From the NCBI RefSeq assembly GCF_000226565.1, contig NC_016041.1, positions 2,542,001 to 2,606,000 of the forward strand: a stretch of DNA of 64,000 bases. The letters are read 5' to 3'. Shown here piece by piece: positions 1 through 9,001 of the stretch. A model generated the notes under the pieces. It did no database searches and was not told the origin of the DNA. It was given only the letters and a program-made list of their open reading frames with translations. The position numbers and the translations under genes are program-made. The DNA is from Glaciecola nitratireducens FR1064 (GTDB lineage: Bacteria; Pseudomonadota; Gammaproteobacteria; Enterobacterales; Alteromonadaceae). Numbering within the stretch: position 1 is the first letter of the stretch; each line of letters starts with the position of its first letter.

Positions 1-386
1 AACTTTATAATCGGCGCATGATCGTTATCGTTTAATATTTTAACTTTAACGGCACGTTCAAGATAGTCTGCAGCTTCTGCTCTTTTACCAGGTTCTGAAA
101 CTAATAATTGTCCCAAAAATCTGTCGACAGATGCTCTGTCAAAAGGGTCGTCTGTTTCTATCTCATACAGCAACTCGATAGCTTCTTTGACCAAATCTTG
201 ATTGTAAGCTTCAAAGGCTTTGTTCAGCTTTTTACCTACTTTCTGACCTAGCAGCTGCGTTTTAGCTGGTTTATAACCAGGACATTGAATTGCTAAGTTG
301 GCTTGCGCCATAGACAAGGTCGAGTAAGACCCCATCACGAGTGCTGAACCGATCAACAATGAAGCTTTGAGAGTTTTAAATTTCAT
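1..386 (-). CDS. TPR-type protein of the TonB2 cluster (3' end outside window)
   Basis: Reading from an ATG at 386 the frame stays open to the window edge, so only the N-terminal ~128 residues are seen. They begin with a signal peptide (MKFKTLKASLLIGSALVMGS, cleavage probably after SMA) followed by helical sequence with TPR-like spacing (KAFEAYNQ, EAIELLYEI, AEAADYLERAVK). It is the last visible gene of the operon, starting 3 bases after the tonB stop. TPR proteins in this place are standard in the TonB2 clusters of Vibrio, Shewanella and Alteromonas, where they are thought to help TonB-dependent transport in the periplasm. The exact role is not shown by the sequence. The start is firm: signal peptide, and an AGGAGAATAAG-type ribosome site upstream. 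Confidence 0.75.
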   Translation of the reverse strand, partial: MKFKTLKASLLIGSALVMGSYSTLSMAQANLAIQCPGYKPAKTQLLGQKVGKKLNKAFEAYNQDLVKEAIELLYEIETDDPFDRASVDRFLGQLLVSEPGKRAEAADYLERAVKVKILNDNDHAPIIK

Positions 387-389
387 AAC

Positions 390-986
390 TTATTCTCCTA
401 GCTTAAAGTCTAATTGAACTTCAAGTCCAAATTGCTTTTGAGCAACGCCATCAACGATTTTCGGACGATACTTCCACTTTCGAAGTGCGCGTTTCGCGTT
501 GCGGTCGAAGATGCGCTTAGGATCAGCGTCAATAACTTCTACGTCTTCCACACCGCCCACTTCATTGATAGTGAACGACAGACGAACCCAACCTTCTTTA
601 CCATCGCGAGATGCTTGAGGTGGATAGTCTGGTGGGATACGCACGATTGGCGCTGCGTCACCGTCACGCATTGCACCTACACCGCCAACTGAAGTACTGA
701 TGCCACCAGTATCAACAGCGGGTATTGATAAGCTAAAGCCAGAAGCGTCTGGATCAGCTGCATCGGGTTCAACCAACTCAACTTTTGGTGGTTCTTGAGG
801 TGGTGGTGGCTTTCTCACACGCGTCTGCACTTCGTCGTCAGGCTTTTGCATGACGATATCAATAACAGGCGGTGGAGGTAGTGCTTCCATTGCTTTTCCA
901 TCGTTCTCGACCAACTTAGCCATAACAATGAATAGACCAAAGGCAATTGATGCACCAAGCAAAATGGAAACTATAAATCTAACCAT
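390..986 (-). CDS. tonB: TonB family energy-transducing protein
   Basis: 198 aa, the short TonB2 form (E. coli TonB is 239 aa). Layout: one N-terminal membrane anchor (about residues 5-24, FIVSILLGASIAFGLFIVMA), a proline-rich periplasmic stretch (MEALPPPPV, RKPPPPQEPPKVE), and the C-terminal TonB domain with the conserved YPPQA...GWVRLSFTI and ALRKWKYRP blocks. It carries proton-motive energy from ExbB/ExbD to outer-membrane receptors. It starts 1 base after exbD and ends 3 bases before the TPR gene, so it is in the middle of an operon. The family call is secure; which receptor it prefers cannot be told, although one is encoded 5 kb away. Confidence 0.93.
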   Translation of the reverse strand: MVRFIVSILLGASIAFGLFIVMAKLVENDGKAMEALPPPPVIDIVMQKPDDEVQTRVRKPPPPQEPPKVELVEPDAADPDASGFSLSIPAVDTGGISTSVGGVGAMRDGDAAPIVRIPPDYPPQASRDGKEGWVRLSFTINEVGGVEDVEVIDADPKRIFDRNAKRALRKWKYRPKIVDGVAQKQFGLEVQLDFKLGE

Positions 987-987
987 G

Positions 988-1386
988 TTAACTCCTCACC
1001 GCTATTGCAACGCGGTCGATACCTGCTTCCTTCACTTGATCCATCACTTTGACCACAATGCCGTGCTTGGCTTTGGAGTCTGCTTGGATGAAGACAACTT
1101 CAGAAGGTTGCTCTGATAATAATTTTTCAAGATTTGCCGCGACAGCTTCCACTGACATTTCGCGTCGATCCATCCAAACATCACCATTTTCGGTAATCGC
1201 AATAAATATGTTTGCTTTCTTCAGCAAGACTGCTGTTTCGCCTTCAGGTTTATTAACATCAATACCTGCTTGCTTAACAAAAACAGTCGTTACAATGAAG
1301 AATATTAGCATTATGAAGACAACGTCCAGCATCGGCGTCATGTCGATCTGAGCGTCTTCTTCTTCAACTCTTACTTTACGACCCAT
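988..1386 (-). CDS. exbD: ExbD biopolymer transport protein
   Basis: 132 aa, usual ExbD/TolR size. A short cytoplasmic N terminus rich in charge precedes one membrane helix (about residues 17-38, MLDVVFIMLIFFIVTTVFV), which carries the conserved Asp of the proton channel (D20 in MTPMLDVVFI). The rest is the periplasmic domain (KHGIVVKVMDQVKEAGIDRVAIA). Together with ExbB it forms the inner-membrane proton channel that drives TonB. It lies 11 bases after exbB and 1 base before tonB, and its ATG at 1386 follows a GGTAAG-like site. The proteins of this cluster match the second TonB system (ExbD2) rather than the classic exbBD pair. Confidence 0.93.
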   Translation of the reverse strand: MGRKVRVEEEDAQIDMTPMLDVVFIMLIFFIVTTVFVKQAGIDVNKPEGETAVLLKKANIFIAITENGDVWMDRREMSVEAVAANLEKLLSEQPSEVVFIQADSKAKHGIVVKVMDQVKEAGIDRVAIAVRS

Positions 1387-1397
1387 GATAATCTCTC

Positions 1398-1922
1398 TTA
1401 ATGATGTGGCAGGCTATCGACCAATGTCTCTCTTGCCATCTTAGCTTTTGCTTCAAGGCGAGAACTGAAAAACAGTCCAGAAAGAGCTGCAACCATTCCA
1501 GCCATTGTCGGAATTGTTGCCATCGAAATACCAGCAGCCATTATTCTTGGGTTACCAGTGCCTTGCGTTGCCATACTCTCGAATACACCGATCATACCGG
1601 TTACTGTGCCTAACAATCCAATTAGTGGACACATTGCCACCAATGTGCGGATGATTAGCATTCTTGCATTCAATGAATCTGACGCCTGTGAAATCCACGT
1701 GTCACGAATTCTATGCGCATACCATGACGTAGTATCTTTTCTAGCATCCCAATCAGCGATGATTTGCTTCTTCACCCCTGGAAATACTGAACTCAAATAC
1801 CAATAACGCTCTACCATCAAAACCCACATTAGGAAGAGCGCGGCAGCAACGAAATACAACACGTCACCGCCGGTAGCGATAAAGTCCCTGACAGATTCCC
1901 ATAATCCGATCAGGTACAACAT
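1398..1922 (-). CDS. exbB: ExbB/TolQ/MotA-type proton channel, short form (ExbB2)
   Basis: 174 aa from the ATG at 1922 (MLYLIGLWESVRDF), which sits 1 base after the ttpC stop and behind GGAGAAAGCTTA. A longer reading from 1976 would overlap ttpC and adds residues that do not look like the family, so I reject it. Three membrane segments are visible: about 15-37, 91-113 (LVAMCPLIGLLGTVTGMIGVF) and 130-152. The GLLGTVTGMI block is the MotA/TolQ/ExbB signature. ExbB forms the pentameric proton channel around ExbD. Two MotA/TolQ/ExbB-family genes in tandem (this one and ttpC) are typical of TonB2 systems. Confidence 0.9.
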   Translation of the reverse strand: MLYLIGLWESVRDFIATGGDVLYFVAAALFLMWVLMVERYWYLSSVFPGVKKQIIADWDARKDTTSWYAHRIRDTWISQASDSLNARMLIIRTLVAMCPLIGLLGTVTGMIGVFESMATQGTGNPRIMAAGISMATIPTMAGMVAALSGLFFSSRLEAKAKMARETLVDSLPHH

Positions 1923-1923
1923 A

Positions 1924-3288
1924 TTAAGCTTTCTCCGACTCTGCGCTAGTTGCAATGAAGCCAGCAGTTTGCTCATCTAATACATGAACAATTGACTTCG
2001 CTTTTGCAGCTACGATGCTGTGCACTAGAATAAGTGGAAGCGCTGCAATGATACCTTGAGCTGTTGTTACAAGTGCCATAGATATTGAACCAGCCATGAT
2101 TCTTGGGTCACCAGTACCGAACAATGTGATTTGTTGGAAGGTTTCAATCATACCAAGTACCGTACCTAATAGACCAAGTAGTGGAGCGATTGCAGCGAAT
2201 ATCTTAATGATATTGATGCCTTTATCAATGCTTGGCAATTCACGTAAGATGGCTTCATCTAATTTAAGTTCTAATGTCTCTACATCAGCTGCTTTATTTT
2301 CTTGATAAACTGTTAAGATACGACCCAGTGGGTTCTTCGTATTCGGAGCATCAATATTTTTAAGCTGTGAACGCATTTTTGCGCCAGTAGCAGAAAGTGT
2401 TAGGAACTTGTATAAGCCAACAAGCAAACCAATCGCTAGCATAACAGTGATCGTATAACCTACTGGACCACCTGCGTGATATCTTTCCATCATCGTCGCT
2501 TTCTGCTTGAACAAGTTCAAGATTGCACCACGTGAAGGATCCACATATACCGGGATGAAACCATCTGAAGCGCTTGCTTGTAGAATATCTTGCGTTGTTG
2601 CTACTTGGTAACCATCTGGTTGACGGCCAAGCGGCTGCACTGTGTTATCCGCATCATCATATACTAAGTAACCTTGGTTACCGACTAAGTTGAAAGTACC
2701 GATACGAAGAACCGTTTGCTTCTCTTTACCACCATCCAAATTAAGTACTTCTGTTTCAAACTTTTCAACTTGACCAGACGCTGTCATTTCTGTTTGAAGA
2801 GAAACCCACAGCTCTCTTAATTCTTTAATATTTGGAAGTCCTTTCGAATCTTTAGACATTTCACCTAAAAATACGTCGCGACCCGGATATTGTGCGCTAA
2901 CAATTGAAGTAGAAATTCGACCGTATGCGTCAGCAGAAGCTTGACGAACAACGCCAAACATTTCACCAAGGTCGCCCTTCGCTACATCTAACTCAACTTC
3001 TTTGTCGACTAACGCTTGCTCGTTTGCTGCAAACTGGTTAGCTAGGCGATCGCCACGGCCTTCTTCAGCTTTTAAATCAGCCTGAGCTTTACGCAAAAGT
3101 GCCTGCTTATCAGCACGCTCTTTGCGAAATTCAGCTTCACGTTGATCGTTTACGCGTGATTGCGCTGAACCTTCTTGCTTCACTTTCTGTAGCAAATCTT
3201 GCAGTGTTGTTGACGACTGAGCTTGTGCAAATGACGCTACACAAACCATTGCCGCTGCAGCAACAAGTGTTTTAATTGTTGGTTTCAT
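1924..3288 (-). CDS. ttpC: TtpC-like long MotA/TolQ/ExbB protein of the TonB2 system
   Basis: 454 aa. Signal peptide (residues 1-23, ending SFAQA), then about 200 residues of periplasmic domain starting with a charged coiled coil (ERADKQALLRKAQADLKAEE). The C-terminal half is an ExbB-like channel domain with three membrane segments, the second containing APLLGLLGTVLGMIETFQ. In Vibrio, TtpC is required for TonB2-dependent iron-siderophore uptake; carrying that role over here is inference from domain layout and neighbours. It starts 5 bases after the DUF3450 stop, behind GGAGTAAGTATA. The symbol follows the Vibrio usage and the identity is by architecture only. Confidence 0.88.
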   Translation of the reverse strand: MKPTIKTLVAAAAMVCVASFAQAQSSTTLQDLLQKVKQEGSAQSRVNDQREAEFRKERADKQALLRKAQADLKAEEGRGDRLANQFAANEQALVDKEVELDVAKGDLGEMFGVVRQASADAYGRISTSIVSAQYPGRDVFLGEMSKDSKGLPNIKELRELWVSLQTEMTASGQVEKFETEVLNLDGGKEKQTVLRIGTFNLVGNQGYLVYDDADNTVQPLGRQPDGYQVATTQDILQASASDGFIPVYVDPSRGAILNLFKQKATMMERYHAGGPVGYTITVMLAIGLLVGLYKFLTLSATGAKMRSQLKNIDAPNTKNPLGRILTVYQENKAADVETLELKLDEAILRELPSIDKGINIIKIFAAIAPLLGLLGTVLGMIETFQQITLFGTGDPRIMAGSISMALVTTAQGIIAALPLILVHSIVAAKAKSIVHVLDEQTAGFIATSAESEKA

Positions 3289-3293
3289 TATAC

Positions 3294-4058
3294 TTACTCC
3301 GCAGCTTTAATTGGTAATTTGATAAGATCTTCAGGAACTAGGCCCTGTGCCATTCGCACAGCCTGAATGATAGAATTAAGATACTCATCACCTAGCTTCT
3401 GGTAACTGCGGGAATCGTTATCCCAAGCCCAAGCACTCTTCTGATCTTTTGACAATGCTAACAAAGCAGTACGACCTAAGTTGAAGAAATCAACAGATAC
3501 CTGCTGTCCGCTATCTTCGATAGTACCAGCGTAAGTCTCAATTTTAGAACCGTATTCGTTTTCTGTCTGGTACGCTTCAAGCACTACGCGGAAACGTTCT
3601 GCAACCGTAACGCTGGAATTAGACATAACGTCGCGCAGTCTTTGTACACGAGCAGTACGCTCTTCGATATTAATTGGAATATCTAGTTTGATAAACTCTT
3701 CAAGACTATCGATCATGTTAAACATTAACGGAACGATGTTTTGTCTCGTTTCATCAATTGAATCAATCTGTCGTTGCAGTGAGTCGATGCCACGCTGCTG
3801 ATCTGCGACTAGATTGGCCAAGTAATCATTATATACCTTCAAGCTTTCAGTTGAATCAATGACGTTTCTGTATTCCGCCAGCATTTCTTGTGATTGCTCG
3901 AAAAGGTTATTAATTTTCTCTTGAGATTGCGCTGCTGCTTTATGGATCTTAGCTTCTTCGTTTTGTAAATCCTGAAGCTGATCTGCAGAGACGATCGAAG
4001 CATTCCCTAGTGCTAATGCACCCAGAACGCATGACGCTATTTGAGTTCTCTTGCTCAT
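3294..4058 (-). CDS. DUF3450 family periplasmic protein
   Basis: 254 aa from the ATG at 4058 (MSKRTQIASC). A signal peptide ends near SIVSA, followed by an almost wholly helical, coiled-coil-rich protein (EEAKIHKAAAQSQEKINNL; QQRGIDSLQRQIDSIDETR). That size and layout are those of DUF3450, a family found at the head of TonB2 operons in marine gammaproteobacteria. Its biochemical role is unknown. Start choice: GGGAA lies about 10 bases before 4058. In-frame ATGs at 4067 and 4079 and a longer reading to 4160 exist, but the last would put isoleucine-rich noise before the signal peptide. It is the first gene of the ttpC-exbB-exbD-tonB operon. Confidence 0.85.
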   Translation of the reverse strand: MSKRTQIASCVLGALALGNASIVSADQLQDLQNEEAKIHKAAAQSQEKINNLFEQSQEMLAEYRNVIDSTESLKVYNDYLANLVADQQRGIDSLQRQIDSIDETRQNIVPLMFNMIDSLEEFIKLDIPINIEERTARVQRLRDVMSNSSVTVAERFRVVLEAYQTENEYGSKIETYAGTIEDSGQQVSVDFFNLGRTALLALSKDQKSAWAWDNDSRSYQKLGDEYLNSIIQAVRMAQGLVPEDLIKLPIKAAE

Positions 4059-4119
4059 TTTGGACATATTCCCAACCATAGTTTTGATGTTCACGCCGTT
4101 AACAGTAACTGGCGTCGAA

Positions 4120-4133
4120 ATTATAATTATAAT
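4120..4133. promoter_or_regulatory. 14-bp AT-only palindrome upstream of the TonB2 operon
   Basis: ATTATAATTATAAT is a perfect palindrome about 60 bases before the DUF3450 start. TonB2 operons of this kind are usually iron-regulated and Fur sites are AT-rich palindromes. However, this site matches the 19-bp Fur consensus only loosely, so Fur binding is a guess. In an AT-rich intergenic region a short AT-only palindrome can also arise by chance. Confidence 0.3.
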
Positions 4134-4418
4134 AGTCGTGCATTCAAAAAATCGATGCACTCGCCTTAGATAGTCACAGGATGTTATGTAAATGTCAAGA
4201 AAACGCAGAGGCTAAGTGCCAATTTTTTGTAGGATTTATTGTCTGCTTTAAGCAAAAAATAATACGTTGGGAAATGCAAATAAACAAATGTCATGAAAAT
4301 ACGCAAAACAAGCCTTATTACTTGATTTATGCTTCTATTTTCAGTAGACCAACAAATAGAACGCATGTTATTTGTTGGATTAAAAAAGCGCAAATTCTGC
4401 GTTAATATTGACGAAAGC
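4134..4418. other. AT-rich intergenic region between TonB2 operon and sulfotransferase gene
   Basis: No believable gene. Short open frames on both strands here have no ribosome site, no family look and low-complexity content. It must hold the promoter of the DUF3450-led operon, but I see no hexamer pair good enough to call. There is no clear terminator hairpin after the sulfotransferase gene. Confidence 0.5.
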
Positions 4419-6068
4419 TTAAAGATTCATCCATTTCAGGTATGGTTGAACTCTATTTATCGCATTTTTGTGCAATGGTTTTCTTACTTGTGCCATTGAT
4501 GCAGTGCTAACAAGTTGCTTAGATTTATAAAATTTATCGAAGTTACTATCGGCGCTAACACCCAAAAACTGCTGAATTTCGCTCATAACGTCACTGGGGT
4601 GACTAACTAAATCTTCATACTTCACAACCTTTATATCATCTGCATAAAATTGTTGCCAAAAAGCAAGAAGGTCAAGATGCTGTTGATAAAAAGTACAAAT
4701 ATCAGATAAATTACACGAATATGGCTGGTAAAGCCCAAAATGCTGAGTGTAAATAGAGAAAACGCTATTGGTTTTCTCTCGGCAAGTCCAAACGAACTTT
4801 GCTTTAGGAAATAGTTTCTTTATGTACCCCAGAAGCAAAAAGTTTTCAGGCTGTTTGTCTAAAATCCTCAGCTTGCTGTTATCTACTGCTGAGTTTGTCT
4901 GCTCACTAATCCGCGTTAGGTATTTCGTAATAGTGTCTAGCGCTAACTTGTTTTTGAGCAACAGCGGTGCCGAAAAAGTATTTGAATCAGCAAGTAGCTG
5001 CTTACGAAAAACATCAATCTCGCCACCAGAAATTAAGTTTGGATGAGTCGCAAGCATACTCTCCAGCAAGGTGCTCCCCGACCGAAATAAACCGCATATA
5101 AACACAAGTTCTGTATCATTGCTTGGCACCTCAGCACTGAAATCAAAACTATCTTTAATCAGTTCACACTGGTCAAGACTCTCTTTCACAGACGCTGATG
5201 TACGCCATTCAGCGTCAAGCTTATTGGCTTTCTCATAGCAACTCCAAGAGTCATTGTATAAGCCCGCTGACTCATAAAACCGGCCTAAACTGAAAAGAGC
5301 ATCAACAGTGTCGATGGAAATATCAGCTGAAGACTGTACCGACAAGAAACATTCTAGTTCCTTAGCGATTTGACGTTTACCCTGATCTTTTTCGATCAAT
5401 TCAAGCGCTCTCGTTAAGCCCTTTAACTTGTAATCGTGATAGGCTGCACAAGCTACAAAAGCCTCCCCTGCCTCAGCCAACTTTCCTTCTCTTTCTAATA
5501 GTCCTGCTAAATTAAATTTAGCCTGCACGTAAGAGGTATTGAGCTCAAGAGCTTTTGTATAATGGTATTTGGCTTTTTCTGCATCCAATAACTCTTGTGA
5601 GTAAATATTACCAATATTGCAATGTACTTCTTCTGGGCCTTCTATGTTGAGCATCAAAGCCTTCTCATAGGCCTTTATTGATGCGTTATGATCGCCTGTG
5701 AATTTGGACATGTAAGCTAAATTAAACCAAGCAGACGCGTTTTTAGGGGCTTTCCCAAGATAGGATTTAATGACTCCAACAGCCAGAGTGAACTGTTGAG
5801 CCTGGAAATAGAGAAGAGCAAGTTGATTGGTCCACTGATAGTTGAGCGGCTGTTTATCGATAAGAAGCTGTAGGCTCTCTTCTTGCCATGATTTTTGCTT
5901 TGAAAGCAATGCTATATCAAGCATTAAATGCAGCTCTCTTGAATCGAGAGAAGCTGTATTTAATACTAAAATATTCCATGCTTTGTGTAAATGACCCGCT
6001 TTAGCTTGCTGTAGCGCGCTTTCAAATATGTTTGCCAAAGAGCGTCCTGTTTTTAATTTTGGGGACAA
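4419..6068 (-). CDS. TPR-repeat sulfotransferase family protein
   Basis: 549 aa. The N-terminal ~300 residues hold TPR helices (NASAWFNLAYMSKFTGDHNA; VHCNIGNIYSQELLDAEKA; VQAKFNLAGLLEREGKLAEA). The C-terminal ~230 residues are a sulfotransferase domain opening with the PAPS-binding P-loop-like FRSGSTLLESMLATHP near residue 325, with KFVWTCREKTNSVFSIY as the probable 3'-phosphate-binding block. It would move sulfate from PAPS to an unknown acceptor, perhaps one presented by the TPRs. The start is a TTG at 6068 behind AAGGGATTTA; the next ATG would delete conserved TPR sequence. It lies 76 bases after the TonB-dependent receptor, with a terminator between them. This receptor plus TPR-sulfotransferase pairing recurs in Alteromonadales and xanthomonads, as far as I recall. 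Confidence 0.85.
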   Translation of the reverse strand: MSPKLKTGRSLANIFESALQQAKAGHLHKAWNILVLNTASLDSRELHLMLDIALLSKQKSWQEESLQLLIDKQPLNYQWTNQLALLYFQAQQFTLAVGVIKSYLGKAPKNASAWFNLAYMSKFTGDHNASIKAYEKALMLNIEGPEEVHCNIGNIYSQELLDAEKAKYHYTKALELNTSYVQAKFNLAGLLEREGKLAEAGEAFVACAAYHDYKLKGLTRALELIEKDQGKRQIAKELECFLSVQSSADISIDTVDALFSLGRFYESAGLYNDSWSCYEKANKLDAEWRTSASVKESLDQCELIKDSFDFSAEVPSNDTELVFICGLFRSGSTLLESMLATHPNLISGGEIDVFRKQLLADSNTFSAPLLLKNKLALDTITKYLTRISEQTNSAVDNSKLRILDKQPENFLLLGYIKKLFPKAKFVWTCREKTNSVFSIYTQHFGLYQPYSCNLSDICTFYQQHLDLLAFWQQFYADDIKVVKYEDLVSHPSDVMSEIQQFLGVSADSNFDKFYKSKQLVSTASMAQVRKPLHKNAINRVQPYLKWMNL

Positions 6069-6088
6069 TAAATCCCTTACAATAAATC

Positions 6089-6120
6089 AAAAAAAAAGCA
6101 GCAGGTTAACCCTGCTGCTT
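6089..6120 (-). terminator. Rho-independent terminator of the TonB-dependent receptor gene
   Basis: On the minus strand a perfect 10-bp stem (AAGCAGCAGG/CCTGCTGCTT, loop of 5) is followed by a run of nine T. It lies 24 bases past the receptor stop codon and just before the TPR-sulfotransferase start. Sulfotransferase expression must therefore come from readthrough or a promoter inside this short gap. Confidence 0.9.
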
Positions 6121-6144
6121 ATTTATTAGTCTAACTAAGTTAGC

Positions 6145-8991
6145 TTAGAACTTGAATGTTACGCTTGCATGCAGGTAACGACCTAATGTGTCGTAGAAAC
6201 CAGCAACAGTGTTAGCATTTGAAGACAATGCACCGCCAACTAGTGGTGGCTCTTTGTCTAGTACGTTGTTAACACCAACTAATACACCAGTGTAGTCATT
6301 GATTTCGAAGCTACCTTTAAGATCCAAGTAGCTCTGTGAACCAATACCGTCATCTTTAAGCAAGATTCTGTCAGCAGAACCAACATAATCTACGCCACCA
6401 AAGTAACGCCATTTAGCCGATACTGACCAGAAGCTGTCAGACGAGTAAGTAACTGTCGCTGTATGTCTCCAATCTGGCTGTGCAAAACAGTCAGTGCTTA
6501 CGTTGCCAGCACAATCATACTTAGCAGTTTCATCACCTGGGATTGCATCATACTCTTTAGTCATCATGTAAGAACCGATTAACTTCGTAGTAATTTTACC
6601 ATCGCCAATTTCGTAGCTATGGTTAACACTTAAGTCAATACCTTCCCATTGACGACCCGCAAGGTTGATAGACGTTGCTTGAACGAAACCAGATTGACCA
6701 ACCCATAAGCTACCTTGAGCATTACGGTTTACGTTGTCACAGTATGAAGCAGCACCAGTTGTAGCACACTGATTAACAGTTAGTTCAGCACCAACTGCAC
6801 CGATTACGTCTTCCATCTCAATGTTCCAGTAGTCGATTGAGAAGTTAAGATCGTCAGTAGGTTGACCAACTAAACCTAAAGTATAAGTATCAGCTACTTC
6901 TACTTGTAGGTCTGGGTTACCACCAAAAACAGCATTATATTGTGCAGCAGGGCTAGCAGCGATATTGCCGTACTGTGCAGCAGTTACACCAGTGTTAGCA
7001 CACTGAGCAGCAGATAGCTGTGGGCTAGAACCTGAACATGGATCTACACCAGACCATAAGCCTAATGATTGTGGAGAAAACAATTCAGCAACATTTGGCG
7101 CTCTTACAGCGCGGTTGTATGATGCACGAAGCTTGTAGTTTTCAACAACATCGTAATCAGCAGCAATTTTATACGTAGTTTCGCCGCCTGAAGTACTGTA
7201 ATCAGAATATCTTAGGCCAGCTTCAACTGTTAAGTTTTCCAAAATAGGAACACTTAATTCAGAGAAGATTTCTTTTACGCTGTACGAACCAGCGATTGAA
7301 GCTGTTGGACCACCTTGACCTAACAACAAACCTTTTTCGAATACTTCATCAGACAATCTTTCAAATTCTTCTTTTCTGTACTCTGCACCTAATACAATCG
7401 CAAGAGGAGCATCAGCTGAAGGCAAAGTGAAGTCTAGATCACCCGTTACATAACCAGTCAACACAGTCTGTCTTGTTTCACCATTAAGAATACCAACACC
7501 TGTTAGTGCGCCAGCAGACTCTGGTGTTACACCGTTAAGTGTAAACACTTCATATGGGATACAAGCACTATCAGCAGCACAGGCTTCTGAATCTACAGCA
7601 GTAGTAATACGCGGGCCAAAGAAGTCATTGATGTACGCAGCAGAAGATGCAGATGTACCGAACTGGAACGACGTATCGTAATACCAGTTATCGTTAATCT
7701 CACCTTTAGTACCTAAAACGATTCTTATTTGGTTATGCTCTAAGTTCGAAGCACGCGGGCCACCTTCAACGTTACGTTTACCGATGTAGGTTACGAAATT
7801 TTCACCAGATACTACACCTAGCTCGCTAGTAAGCTGGCTTCTCTGAGTGTCGCTAAGTAATGGGCTATCGTAAGCGATTTCGTAAGCTTCGTTAAAGAAC
7901 GTACCTGACTCAGCGATTTGCGCTTTAGTTACGTCACGCATTACCGATGTTTCTAGGTAAGGGTTAAAGTGCTCGTTGATTTCGTAGTTTACGAAAGCAC
8001 CAACGCTGAAACGCTCATCTGGACGCAAGAAATGGTTAACTGGAGCAAAGTTATAGATGTTACCTGATGAAGGAATTTCGAAACCAGTTGAGTTCAATGT
8101 CCAATAATCATTGAAGTTATTGAAGTCATAAGAACCGTCATCAGCAATTGTACCCATATAGAAGTTAGGTATGATTGCGTTACCAGAACCACCACAGCTA
8201 TTACCCGCAGTGCTAAGTGCACAAGAAGAATAGTCGCGCGCTTCTTGTCTTAATTCATTATCTTTTCTATACGTTGCATAGGCAACCGCATGACCTTTAC
8301 CGCCGTCGAATGCACCGCCGATAGTTACGTCAAAGTTGAATGAAGAACCGTCAAGACCGCTGTTACCTTCAGGATATTCAAAGCCTCTTGCATCCATCAA
8401 GCCTTGGATGTAATCGTTGTCATTGTTATGCTGGTAAGCACCAGTACCAACCGTCATCTGAAGACCTTCAAACTCGGTATCCATAACGAAGTTAACAACA
8501 CCCGCTACTGCATCAGCGCCGTAGACAGTTGAACCACCACCAGTTAACACTTCAACGCGTTTAACTAGTGCCGCTGGAATTTGGTTAATATCAGGCGATT
8601 GTGAATAAACACCACCTGGCTGTAAACGACGACCGTTAACTAGCACTAGTGTTCTCGAAGCACCTAAACCGCGCAAATCAAGGCTGGCTGTACCAGAAGC
8701 GCCGTTTGATAGAAAGCTCGTTTGACCCGCTTCAATTTGTGGCAAGCTGTTCAACAAATCTTCAATACGTGTGAAACCAGAAAGTTTGATTTCTACGTCA
8801 GAAGTGATTTGAACTGGGCTTGCAGTTTCCATATCGGTTCTTTGGAATCTTGAACCCGTTACCTGAATTTTTTCGACTACTTCAGCGCTTTCTTCCTGAG
8901 CCGCAGCATTACCTGCTACACCAACTAAAGAAGCTGCACTGAATAGACAAGCCAATTTTACTGACTTTGCTAACTTTGAATTTGTAAACAT
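6145..8991 (-). CDS. TonB-dependent outer-membrane receptor
   Basis: 948 aa. Signal peptide (residues 1-31, ending NAAAQ), then a TonB-box-like stretch (EVVEKIQVTGSR), a plug domain with LVLVNGRRLQPGG and VEVLTGGGSTVYGADAVAGV, and a 22-strand-type barrel ending in an aromatic residue (HASVTFKF). Cysteine pairs in extracellular-loop-like regions (SSCALSTAGNSCGG; DPCSGSSPQLSAAQC) are typical of the Alteromonadales/xanthomonad receptors used for large or carbohydrate-like substrates. No substrate can be named. The start is firm: ATG at 8991 behind AGGGAGACATAA. It is followed by a strong terminator and then the TPR-sulfotransferase gene. The TonB2 operon 2 kb away could energise it. Confidence 0.93.
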   Translation of the reverse strand: MFTNSKLAKSVKLACLFSAASLVGVAGNAAAQEESAEVVEKIQVTGSRFQRTDMETASPVQITSDVEIKLSGFTRIEDLLNSLPQIEAGQTSFLSNGASGTASLDLRGLGASRTLVLVNGRRLQPGGVYSQSPDINQIPAALVKRVEVLTGGGSTVYGADAVAGVVNFVMDTEFEGLQMTVGTGAYQHNNDNDYIQGLMDARGFEYPEGNSGLDGSSFNFDVTIGGAFDGGKGHAVAYATYRKDNELRQEARDYSSCALSTAGNSCGGSGNAIIPNFYMGTIADDGSYDFNNFNDYWTLNSTGFEIPSSGNIYNFAPVNHFLRPDERFSVGAFVNYEINEHFNPYLETSVMRDVTKAQIAESGTFFNEAYEIAYDSPLLSDTQRSQLTSELGVVSGENFVTYIGKRNVEGGPRASNLEHNQIRIVLGTKGEINDNWYYDTSFQFGTSASSAAYINDFFGPRITTAVDSEACAADSACIPYEVFTLNGVTPESAGALTGVGILNGETRQTVLTGYVTGDLDFTLPSADAPLAIVLGAEYRKEEFERLSDEVFEKGLLLGQGGPTASIAGSYSVKEIFSELSVPILENLTVEAGLRYSDYSTSGGETTYKIAADYDVVENYKLRASYNRAVRAPNVAELFSPQSLGLWSGVDPCSGSSPQLSAAQCANTGVTAAQYGNIAASPAAQYNAVFGGNPDLQVEVADTYTLGLVGQPTDDLNFSIDYWNIEMEDVIGAVGAELTVNQCATTGAASYCDNVNRNAQGSLWVGQSGFVQATSINLAGRQWEGIDLSVNHSYEIGDGKITTKLIGSYMMTKEYDAIPGDETAKYDCAGNVSTDCFAQPDWRHTATVTYSSDSFWSVSAKWRYFGGVDYVGSADRILLKDDGIGSQSYLDLKGSFEINDYTGVLVGVNNVLDKEPPLVGGALSSNANTVAGFYDTLGRYLHASVTFKF

Positions 8992-9001
8992 TTATGTCTC
9001 C

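Noticed and set aside
1924..1976. Longer ExbB reading overlapping ttpC
   Set aside because: The ATG at 1922 has a good ribosome site one base after the ttpC stop and gives the normal family start.
4181..4405. Short frames on both strands between the TonB2 operon and the sulfotransferase gene
   Set aside because: No ribosome site, no family resemblance, AT-rich random-looking peptides.
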